Shown in pieces: positions 23,801 to 35,400 of a stretch of 64,000 nt of DNA (within the stretch, counting starts at the first letter, position 1; each line of letters begins with the position of its first letter). A program made the translations under genes and the position numbers. The notes beneath the pieces were generated by a model. It was given only the letters and a program-made list of their open reading frames with translations, searched no databases and had not been told where the DNA came from. The stretch is taken from NCBI RefSeq assembly GCF_000224145.3, contig NC_020170.2:758914-822913 (forward strand). Reading direction: 5' to 3'. This DNA is from Ciona intestinalis. Its lineage: Eukaryota; Chordata; Ascidiacea; Phlebobranchia; Cionidae.

Positions 23801-26800
23801 AGTGGTGTACATTGTGAGTCTTGTCTTGACTATTGCCAGTATAACTTAAATCCATGTCAAAACAGTGGGATTTGCCACAGCTTTGGAAGAAATTCATATT
23901 CCTGCAATTGTTCTTCATTATGTTATGGTAAACACTGCCAGAAATGCAACCAATACTGCAGCGAAAATCCTGGGGTTTGTAAAAATGGAGGCTCTTGCGT
24001 TAACATAGGCTTTAATGGATACAGATGTATTTGTTCATCCAGTTGTACTGGTCTTAACTGTAATACTTGTACACCAGATTGCATGTCTTCTGCATGCCTC
24101 AATGCAAGCACTTGCAATACTAGAATCAATGGTAGCTGCAGTTGTGTATGTGCTTCTGGTTGTCCTTCTTGTGAATCATGTGATCCTTGTACACCAAACC
24201 CTTGTCTTAATGATGGTCAGTGCATTGTATTGAATCCTTTAAAGAGAGAATGCAAATGTACAGTTGGCTACCATGGAGTAAATTGTAAAAGTAAGTAAAT
24301 ATTGTGTTTTACAATTTTTGGGTAATTATTGTTTTTGCAACAAATTAGAGAAAATAAAACTAAACACATAGTTGTTGGTTTTATTGGTAAAATCTGGCTC
24401 TAATCATAGTTCCCAGGGGTGCATCATTGTATGTGTAAACCATGGAACACTATATTCTTATAGTAGTAGTAGTATAGTTTGTTAATATTACTTACAAAGT
24501 TGTTAACCTTATTGTTCTAAAAGGTGTTTTCAAGACTTTTTTTATAAGAATTTTAAGCTTTTTTGTAAAATGTTTTATAATAATTTATACATTTTATCAA
24601 GATTTCGTGCCACCAAAAAGAGATGAATATTGCAAAAGTGGTCCTTGCATTAATGGATGCACTTGTAACCCTTCAGAAGAACATTCTATGGGATATTATT
24701 GCCATGGTGATGCTGGTTACCTTGGCAAGAATTGTGAAATCAGTAAGTGACACTTATTTATTACAGTTTTTATTGTATTTATAATGCATAAACCTAGACT
24801 GCAAAAGGTTTTTTCACAATTTGGTTAATTCAGCATTATATAAGGTAAAAATAGAGGTCATAGCAGTAGTCATTGTGATTTATTGTATCAAAGATTATGT
24901 AGTACACACATTTAAAATGCTGTTTTTTGACAGAAATTTATTCAAGCACCTGATGTTAACACAACTCATAAAACACAACTTTTGGTTTGATTTTTTGCAG
25001 AACACTAAAATAAATTTACTATGGCTAATACATTGTGATTTGGAGAACACTTAATCGACCACAGAACATTGGTGTGCTATAATGCACAAGTTGTAATTCA
25101 CAATCAATTAGAGAGTAGTTTGGTCATCTTTTGGTTATAACATATAAGAAGGTTTATAATGGTGATTTATTTTCAAGATCCTCCTAGTTTGGAATGCTCA
25201 GCTGGCACGATTGCTTTAGAAGTACCCGAGGAAATTGTGACCACAAAGTATTTGAAGGGCACAAAAGTTTATATAGCTGTTGGAGATGCTGGTTTGTCTC
25301 ATCAAAATGCTGATCCCGTTTGTTTCAGTAAGTTTAATGTTTTCTCTGCTGGAAGCTGCAAATTGTTAAAATAAAGCAAGTTACATTTATTCATTAATTT
25401 AAGATTGATGCAGACATAGTAATGTTCATTTGTTAAGCTTGTAAAAATAAGATGTTCAGCTTAAAATTAGTGTTGTTATATATTTTAGGCCAGGTTGCTA
25501 CAAATGGTAAATACAAGATCACAATTCCAATTCCTTTTCTTAACTGTAATAACATGATTGCGGATAGTCCAAATGGTGAACGAGTTATCTCGAACACAAT
25601 CTGGTTGAATAAAGAAGAACCGAACAGAGCTTTCGATGTGCCAGTTCCAATTGGAACATTTAAATGCAGATATTCAAAGGACTATCAAGTCATCACTTCC
25701 TTATCTCCAATGTAAGCTTACATCTAACATTTTTATAAAATGCTTTTAGTCCGGCTTTAAATATTACTGCTTTATGTTTTGTATTTTAGAGTGTCTAATC
25801 CTTGGCCAGTAACTAAAAAGTTGAATAGTTTTTCATCCCGTTTGGTTTTGTGTAAGATGCCAATATGTCCAAACACATGTCCAACATCTCATGTTCTGGA
25901 TAACACAGCTGTATACACCGCTGGTGAACTTATTTATGTTCATATGTACCACACAGAAGCAATCCAGCAGGTACAACATAAGCACATACTGTGTAAACTT
26001 TGTAATTTTTTTATTCATGCTTCCTTTTTTAGTCTTGTTTGCTTTGGTTTTTATATGTTTTCATATTTGTATCCGCCATTCGGTATCATTATATGCTTTG
26101 TAGATTTGTATTACATTATCTTATGTTAAAATAGAACTGGTCCATTAGTAGTTTCACATTAAAAGCTACAAAATAATCTGATATTTCATGATTTTGGCAG
26201 CACTTGCCTATATATGTAACAAGAAACCTTTATCTTAGTGCGCCCATAAAAAAAGCGCTATTTTATTTTTACAGAACCACTTTAGTCTTGAAACATTATT
26301 TCTATCATGTTCACCAACCAACTTCAATAGTGGAAAAATCAATTTGGTTTTAAATGGTTGTTTAGCGGGGGAGTCTGGCAAGTTACTTGACTTTAGATTG
26401 CAACAAACCAACCCCAGTACTGTATGCTTATCATTTAGAGCTCCTATGATGAAAGTTTGCAAAACAATTTACATTCATGCTCTTGTCAAGCGATGTAGAT
26501 ATGGAATTATAGAGGTAATGTGATGAAACAGACACATGGTCCATTTAGTAAAATCATTAAATGAATTAATGTCACTCATTTATTCTTGGGAGGCAGGTAA
26601 TTCATAGTTATACTATTTCTGTATTTCATACCCAGGATGTACAATGATATAATCTAAAATTTTTGAACCTAGTATTCAGTGGTTAAAGCACTTTTAACCA
26701 CTGATACTTTTGTGCACGACGTCTATATAAAAACATCTACCTATATAAAATTTTATCTCATTGGCAGTTACCAACCTTAACATATTTTGGAAGTTTTATT

Positions 26801-28183
26801 AAAAAAAGCATTTCTTAATTTTGGGGGACTTTTCTTTGTCTATTTGTTTTTCTAGGCATGCCCTGGTGATTCTGTTACTCGACGATGTCGAGTTCCTTTA
26901 AGAGGAAAACGTTCTTTACTTCAAAAACAAATTTGGTCCGACCAACAACACATGATTACCGGTCCACTGTTTGTGGTAATGGGTTCGGAAGGTTTTTCCT
27001 CCTATGAACTTTAACCTAGATCGGTATGATAGTAAAAACTTTTCAGCCCCGGAAAGTTTGCCTTTAATCAGTAAAGTTGAAGTTACAGGTAAAATAATTT
27101 TAATTTTTATCTTTTCTATTAATATCAGTTAGAATGGTGTGAATACCTGTCGCATATTGTGAAACATTACCTGTTTCACAACAACTGTTGCAATCAGTTG
27201 TGAATATTTGCTTAGCTACAAAGTAAAGGCGGGTTCACACTATGGGCGGTAAAAGTGCAGCCGATGGGAGAGAGCGAGTGTCGGCCGACAAAGCATTCAC
27301 ACACAAATGTAAAATCGCCTGGTATCCTGTTTTTTCTTCCCAGGAAGTTAAAAAATAAATTTAATAGTTTTAGCGTAAATATGAGATTAAAATAAAAGAA
27401 AATACCTAGGAAAAAACATAATTTTGTTTTATAGGCATTGGCCTTTTAAAATTTTAACCCAAATGCCGAATTTATCACGAAATTGGCTAATGTTATATCT
27501 GCCTCCATATTCCATATAGTTTGGTTTTATTCCATCATTTTTCTACAAAGTAATTGTGAACCGTGTAATAATAAACTGTTTTAATCATGTTTTGTTGAAA
27601 ATGTACTTAACAATAGTCGCAAAACACCTTAACAAACGTTTTTAAAAATAATATTAGGCTAAATTTACAATATATTATTCCTCCAACAAAATATATTCAT
27701 TTTTACATTTATATTTACTCGAAAATTATCTCCGCCGTTTAATTTACACCGAAATAGTTTACGCGAAAACTGTTACTTTTCACTCCAAACTAGTTCATAG
27801 CTAGCGATCATCTGCAGAGTAGAAACTGTTTCTAATCGATTTTCTATCACTGGTATCGCTAGCGATGGAGGAAGTGATGTCAGAAAATCGCCAGCCATCG
27901 GCGTTAGTGTGAACCCGCCTTAATGGTCTGGTCTTTCTGCCTAAACTTTATGTATATGTGTAACATAATATTGCAGTACTTTTGTAAAGTTTTAACGATA
28001 TGCTTTTAGTTATGCATAATTAATAGAAGTGATTTCTTAAACATGCCTCATATTTTCACAGATTGGGACACAATATACAAATGGGTTCTTGGCATCATGT
28101 GTGTTGTGATGATTATAATATCTATTGTTATGGCAATGGCTCTTGCTTTGGTAAAAAGATTTAGAAGACCTGTTTTAAAGTAA
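20877..28183 (+). CDS. vWA-like / EGF-repeat / ZP-domain / transmembrane protein, vitelline-coat-like
   Basis: Fourteen exons: 20877-20896, 21037-21080, 21188-21330, 21500-21703, 22247-22461, 22663-22787, 22935-24290, 24602-24742, 25178-25327, 25489-25711, 25790-25970, 26275-26514, 26856-27088 and 28062-28183, about 1130 aa. Order: signal peptide (CIMLIAAATAVNG); a vWA-like fold (LNIAIVLDTAKTVSNETLQI to FDGLTQSLMQQ), whose metal site is degenerate because DxSxS reads DTAKT; about 12 Cys-rich EGF-like modules, mostly in one 1.36-kb exon; a bipartite ZP domain from LECSAGTIALEVP; a furin-type site RGKRS; one membrane helix (VLGIMCVVMIIISIVMAMAL); and a short basic tail (KRFRRPVLK). EGF repeats + ZP + furin site + TM is the plan of the ascidian vitelline-coat precursor of Halocynthia VC70, so an egg-coat role is inferred, not shown. 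Exon 13 has one base too many for a continuous frame around 26985-27000. Confidence 0.88.
27226..27921. mobile_element. MITE-like DNA element with 17-base terminal inverted repeats
   Basis: Left end AAGGCGGGTTCACACTA and right end TAGTGTGAACCCGCCTT are perfect inverted copies enclosing about 660 AT-rich bases with no transposase frame. It sits in the last intron of the EGF-ZP gene. Confidence 0.9.
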
Positions 28184-28250
28184 AATTATTGATAAAACCT
28201 CCAAATAATTAAAAATTCAATTCGTGTTAATTTTCTTTGTGCAATGTTCC

Positions 28251-28256
28251 AATAAA
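28251..28256 (+). terminator. polyadenylation signal of the EGF-ZP gene
   Basis: AATAAA 68 bases after the stop codon. Confidence 0.7.
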
Positions 28257-28327
28257 ATTTCATTATGCATACTTTATTTTTTAACTGGATTTCTGCCTTT
28301 TGCAAAAATATAATAGACAATATGTTA

Positions 28328-28406
28328 GGCTTTTTCAAATTGTTTGAAAAAGCCACAAATTTATATCTGGTACGAAAGAGATTAAAACCATAGTTTTAAT
28401 CTCTTT
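28328..28406. repeat. two adjacent perfect hairpins
   Basis: 28328-28354 is GGCTTTTTCAAA with its inverse around a 3-base loop. 28375-28406 is AAAGAGATTAAAAC with its inverse around a 4-base loop. TCTGGTAC occurs beside each arm of the second hairpin. It lies about 150 bases 3' of the EGF-ZP stop. Confidence 0.85.
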
Positions 28407-29421
28407 GTCTGGTACCAATAAAAATGGATGAACAACCCTAATTCGAAAATATTCTCTGAAAGGATTATGGGAATTCTTCATTTGATCAATGCTATTCATA
28501 ACCAGGTTTTAATTTAAAGGTGAACTAAAGATAAACGTTAGAAAGAGCATGGTTGTATTGAATGGCCATGGTCCTTTATCAATAATAACAAAGAAAACGT
28601 GAAAAACGAAAACGTGATTTATAACTTATAAGCTTTGGATTTATAACATGTTTCATATTCAGCCTACTTCTATAATTTTATTTAAGAAAATTTACATTTT
28701 CTACTAAAGTAAAATGTAAAATCACGTATGTCGCCATATCAATTTAACACAACCTTTCAAGTTTCTACTTGTTATTACGTAACCGCCAATACAAGTTGGA
28801 CCATGTGTTTTTATACATATTTAAAAAAAAATAATTTATAATGCTATGTGCCAATTTATTAAAGCAACTTTCTTGTTGTTGTGGACAGAGTCTGGTTGTG
28901 GACAAAGGCTGCTTTAAAATCAAAGATGTCCATGTTTACATAACTTTATAAACCTGGCAACACTGTTGTTATGGTTACCTTGTAAGGCTTACGAATTCTG
29001 TTTTGTGAAGTTGTCGTCTTAATCGCTACGCTCGTTCATCTAACTTGTTTAAGTTTTTTCGTATGTCGTAATTAAGCATCCGAAACATAAGTTTACGTTA
29101 AACATTTAAACAAAAAGGTGTGTATGTTTATTTTAAACAGGATGTATTATCAGCTCTGCCATTTCTCTTTAGTTGTACAACTCGTAATTTTGTACTAGTG
29201 AAGAGTTCTTCGGTACAAAGCAGAATAGGCTGGTGGAAAGTGTTAGAGGTTGGTGGTTTGGGGTTGATGGTTAGGGGATTAGTGGTTATTATAGGGGTTA
29301 GTAGTTAGCAAATAAGGTGGGAGGAGGATTCCTTACTAGTACCTGTAACTTTTATTTGTTAACAAAAATAAATAACAGATTTACTAAGAATATTGGATTA
29401 GACACTCAGTTGTAAAACAAG
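28407..29421. other. intergenic, probable CFAP58 promoter region
   Basis: No gene seen. A GT/GGGG-rich stretch (about 29230-29330) precedes the CFAP58 start; no clear TATA box was recognised. Confidence 0.5.
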
Positions 29422-32400
29422 ATGGCAGACAAGCCAGCATTTGAAGAAGATGCTTTTCAAGCTTTGGAAAAAGATTTTCAAGATGTTGTTGGAGAGTTGA
29501 TGGGAGATAAAACATTGGAAAGGTTTAATTCTGTCAAAATTTAAAATATAAATGAAAAGAAAACATCAAATCAATGTATCATAATGCAAAACTTTTACCT
29601 GTTGTTTAATTTGATAAGAAAATTATATTCTTTTAAACAGGCATGTAAAAAATAAAAATCCGGCCGATACCGGTTTGCATTTATATTTTTCCGGCAGTTT
29701 TTTCGGCGCGTGTGTTCTGACGTCAAATTTTGCATCTCTATCTATAGCCCCGCGTTCGTGCGCCGCTTTCACCATGTACGAGGCTTTTGGATATAAGCCT
29801 TATGGTTTCTTCGGTCCTTCGTAGCGTAGAAATTTAATTAAAAATGTGTCAATCATGTTTCGTCTTTTCCCGATCAAAGTCTGTTTTCCGCAACGATTTT
29901 CACGTGTAACACACGCGTAAGTTGCACAGGACTAAACATTTAGCCGTAAAATTAAAGTTTTGCTACCAAGCTTTTATAATAAATACGGCATAGTGTCATT
30001 TATACTACGCGCGACAAACTTTGTCCGGTCAACATTGAAATTAATAACAGACGCTAGTTTAAGCAAGGAATACTCTACTAGGATTGCTACTTTAATAAAA
30101 CTATGAAACTATTCGGCGATTACCAACTACACTTTTTACACCGCTGCTTTTAAAATTCTGTTTAATTTGATAAGAAAATTATATTCTTTTAAAATTCTGT
30201 TCCATGTATTGGTGTACAGGTAAAAAGTAAAAATTAAAACTGTATAAAATTAACCTTGTGTAAGATTTATGCTTATGATGTAGCAAAGTCTTTGGGGCAC
30301 TTTCATTGCAATGGAATGATACCAGGCTAGAAACTGGATGCTACTAGTTACAACTTTTATTGGCTTGGGTGTCCTTTGCAACAATGCATATAAGTATGAT
30401 TTAGAGTAAACTTTTTCCCAGATTTCGAGTTGAATATGAGAAGTTGCACAAAGCTCTGAAGAAATCTCATGAAAGTGAAAAAAGGTTGATGAGCAAATGT
30501 CGTGAACTTAACGCAGAAATTGTGACAAATTCATCAAAAGTTTCACAAGCACTCAAGTTATCACAAGATGATCAGGTTCATATCTCATGACATAACATAA
30601 TAACATATATATATATGATGTTTGGTTTTGAACATGATATAATAGGTTGCCACGTAACAATGTTCCACATAATCAACAATACAATGCGTAACGGTTAGGT
30701 GACATTGCTAACAATATCTTTTAAATATGAGCATAAACATGATATCGGCTAAATAGATTTTTTTTCTTTAAATCATAGCATCAGATTAAAAGTGTTGCTG
30801 ACACTGCACTAAAATATTTCAAATTTATTTTATCTGTGTTTTACTTGAAACCTGGCTTTATTATTTCTGTGTAAACTTAATTTTCACATTGTGATAAAAA
30901 AAAAAAATTGTCGCCTGTTGGATAACGTTTTATACTATCTACAACATAATTACAAGTTGTACAGAATAGGCCATTGGGTTCTGTGAATACATGAGTTAAC
31001 ATGCAATTGTACTGGGTATATAATAAGTTCAACCTAAATAAAAAATGTTCAAACTTTGTGGATGAACAATAAACTAAATTTGTGTTTCAAGTAATAAAAC
31101 TATATTTGAACGTATGACTTATAATTAATCACCGACAAACCAGGCAACCATCCAACAACTTAAACAAGAGTTGGAGAAAGCGTGGAAGATGGTTGATGCT
31201 GCTACTGAGAGGGAAACACGAGCAAGAGAAACAATTCAAAGTCTTAAACTTGAGATTGCTAACCTTACTAAACTTGTTGAACAAGGTGCTGGACTTTCAA
31301 TGGGACAAGAACACAGGTGGTTTATTATTTATAACAAGACAAATGAAATGGCAATTGTATTGATCATTTCACCACACATGTGTGTTATCGAAATAGACAG
31401 CAGTTGTACCAGTGCTATGGTTATCTGTGGTTTGGTTAATAATTTAAGATGTGTACAATGTAGGCCAAAGTGTTTTTAAATACTCATGGATTAAAATACC
31501 TGTATCAGTGATACAAAGCAGGTTTGTATGACGGATACATCGTAAAAAAAATATTTAAATTTGCATTTTAACTAAAAAACATAACTAAGTTTGGTTTTGT
31601 AATCCATCGCCACAGTGGTTGGGGCATATGCCCAACCAGAGGATACATGGTTCACAGCCACTGCTGCAACCATTATGGGGCTTTTGTATCTTTGTGCAAT
31701 ACACAAAACGAATTGCTTCATCCAAGTGGTTGCCTACTGTTTGTCCAAAAAAAAGTATTTGAAATAGGCCGCCCATTTTATAATGTCTCTTGTAGTTGTT
31801 GTGCTGCTATGTTTGGATAAAATAACTGACATTCACAGTAAGTAGATGTATGACATTTTCTTTTTTATGTAATAAAGTTATAACCAAGATAATAACATCA
31901 TGCTTATCAACAGCGTGAACGAGCTGTTGAAAGTTAAAGAAGAAGTTACTCATGAACGTGATGAGTTGCTCACAGAGATCGTGAGCATGAGGGAGAAGTT
32001 GGCTGCAGCATCCGGAGCACAACAGAAAGCGGAATCTGATCGGGAGCAAGCGGAGATGAAGATATCTGAACTTCAACAAGATATTCAACTCAAACATAAC
32101 GAGGTCCAGCGTGAGACGAGGAAGAGGGAAAAGATGGAGCGTGAGCTTGGAAACGAGAAGAAAGATCTTGAATCGAGGGTTGGTGAGATCAAAACTCTGC
32201 AAAATCAACTCCAGAGATGCAAGGACGATAATACAAGGTTGGAACAACAGCTTAAAGAACAGAGAGTGAGTTTAGTTAATGCTTGTTTTGTAATGTTTCC
32301 GACCATACCTCTACAAATCTGTGCCAGTCAATGGTGGGTTGTTTTTACAATTAAAATTTGACAACGCAAGATTGTTTTTTCAGTTTACAAAAGTTTAAAA

Positions 32401-35400
32401 TAATTTTCATACTTTCCATACATAGATATGTTACATATGTATCATTGCAATGTTTAATGCCATTTGTAGCAGTATGTTTTGTTATAAAAAGGTTTTTAAT
32501 TTTGTTGATCAAATATTTTAAAACTATAAATTTGTTGTTCAGATTCTTCATGAAAAAGCTGTTCGAGATACAGATCTTCTAAATGCTCGTCTTACAAAGT
32601 TGCAACAAGATTATCAGAACCAGATTGATGCTGCAGATGCACTTGCTAATGATAATCAAAACAAAGCAGCGGATTTAAAGGTAAAATATTCTTCAGTTTA
32701 AAATGTAACAATACTTTTGATTCTAGTTCTTTGGGAGATATTAGAGTTAGAGTTAAACAATGGCAATTTTTTAATATTTAGCTTCTTTTTAACGTTTAAA
32801 CTTATAAGTTTCTGTGAGTTCTTATACAAGCTATCTATACAACATGTTATATATAAAGAAAGGGCAACTTTGTATGGCCTTGTCATTGTTAAATACAATG
32901 TTATCTCTTCATAGGCACGAGAAGATGAGATCAACCAGATGAGACAAGACACAACAAGACTCACAAAGATGAGAGAAACGATACAACGAAGATTACAAGC
33001 TGTGGAGGAGAGCAAAGCTGATGTGGAAGCTCAAAAGGAAACTCTCCGTGGACAAATTAGTGGTTTGGAACGAGGTAAAGGGGGTTTTACACAAAAATAT
33101 AATAAAACCCACATTGTGTTTCATACTTCAAACATCAGTGTTAAGTGAATTTAACTTGAAGAGTGATATTTGTCTCGTTGTTTTACATGGCTGACTCACA
33201 AGCCGTTAATAACTCCTAGGTTGGAGCTAAGTGTAGTGCCTAAGGATATTCATGCCCACAGCAGTAGCGAGTTATGAACCTTAATATCGGGGAAATAAAA
33301 TAACTTTCAAAAAAATTTCATGACTCAACATGGTAAATTTTTAGTCCTTGTTAATTTTACTAAAAAAAGATATTTAAAGTAAATTCCTTTCACAGAGGTT
33401 GATGCAATGAAGAAACAAGCTGAAATTGATCGTAAAACTATGGATGAGTTGGTTAGAGAAAGAGATATTCTTAACAAGAATTGTCTCAAGGTTTGTGAGT
33501 TTACAATCTGTTATGTTCTATAACATAATTAATATAACTTGGATAAATGTAATTTATGGGTGTTTCATTATATCAGACAGTAATAATAAAATGTTAATGA
33601 TATACGTTAACTTTTTGCATTTGAAATATTGACATTGTGAATATTAGTTGTTGTTTTGCCGTTTATTTCTGGCTTTTTGTTATCTTGAAAAAAGGATTTA
33701 TATCATATTTCAAATAAAAATAAACTGAATATACCTAAGTTATATATATCTCTATTGTATAAAACTGTACAAAAGGTGCATGCTTTAGCTTCAGTAAAGT
33801 TCAAGTGCAAATATTATGAACATACAATAATACAATATGTTTCTGATATTTAGGAAATGAAGAATCTATTTATATATATTTATTGTATCCATCAACAGTG
33901 GTAAACACAGCAAACATACTAACTATAACATTTACCACAGGCAGCGAATGCAACACAGAAGCAACTTAACTTGGTTCGTCTTCATGAACAAAGTAAGAAG
34001 AATTTGGAGCAAGAGATTCAGAATTACAAGGATGAAGCTCAGAAACAGAGGAAGATTATTTATCAGTTGGAGAAGGAGAGAGATCGTTACATCAATGAAG
34101 CTTCAGATCTCACACAAAAGGTATGAATGATATTCAATATTTGTAAAATTATAATTTTTTAATGTTTTTTATTGCACGGTAGAATGGGTCTCGCATTTGT
34201 TGTGGCTTACCTTTCTTAATATTACCAACAAACATTTGTACTTGTATAATAGCTCTTTAAATATTTGTGCCTCTTTATTAATTTTACCCCAAAGAAAGGG
34301 TCCCAGTTTAAAAAGACTTGTAGAAACATTTTAAATTTTCTTTACTGATATTAATAAAAAGTTGTTATCTTATGGTCAACAATATTGTTTGTCACTAAAC
34401 ATATATGATATTTATAAAACATTTCAGGTCCTTGGACACATGGAAGATGTAAAAGTGCGAGAAATGCAAATCTTTGATTACAAGAAGAAAATTGCTGAAG
34501 CAGAAACAAAATTGAAACAACAGCAAAATCTGTACGAAGCTGTGAGATCAGATAGGAACTTGTACAGCAAGAACCTTATTGAAGCTCAGGTACAACGGAT
34601 ATGTTTCACATCGAATACTGCATTTTATTGTATATATATATATTAGTTATAATTACTATTTTAAGTATGCAGTTTTTTATTGTTATGGGATAACGCACTA
34701 CTCTATATTTTGGATATCTCTATGTTTTCTTTTTATGTAATGTAACTTACAAATTAATAGAACATATCAATGTAAAAGCAACTATTTTTCTTTGTCAAAA
34801 GTGAAGAGGTTATTATGTTTGGACCTGATGTGTTTTTATAAATTGTTTCACACAATCAATGAGTAGCTTATACGCAATTTTTTAGTAAAAGATTTTTTCT
34901 TTTAGGATGAAATCACAGAAATGAAGCGAAAACTCAAAATAATGAATCATCAAATTGATCAACTGAAAGAAGAGATCACGACAAAGGAAGCCGCGTTGGT
35001 CAAAGTTAATCTGGATCATACACGAGTTGAAAAGGAGAAAGAAGCTCTGAAGGTAAAAACAACTTTGAAAATGTTAATTTACTTCTTATACTTCATTAAT
35101 GTAAAAAAATTATTATGAAATAAATGCCTTACAGAATAACACTGTATGGTTTGGTAAAGGCCTATGTTGGTAAAAACGTACAATGCAACCATAATTACTA
35201 TTACTTAAATTTTCTGACAAACCAACACGAAGCAATTCGGTTAAACCTTCACTTAACCTCCTACGCATTCAAACCAGCATAAATATACTATTTTGTTTAT
35301 CTTCCATGTGGCTTATTTTATAATTGTAAACCAAAATGTTGTTCAAAATACAGTATTATGTCAAATATTTGAAATTAATTGACAAATTAAATTTTTACTT

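Noticed and set aside
25779-26129. 116-aa plus frame as an independent gene
   Set aside because: Its first part is a ZP-domain exon of the larger gene, and the rest reads into the intron after the donor at 25971.
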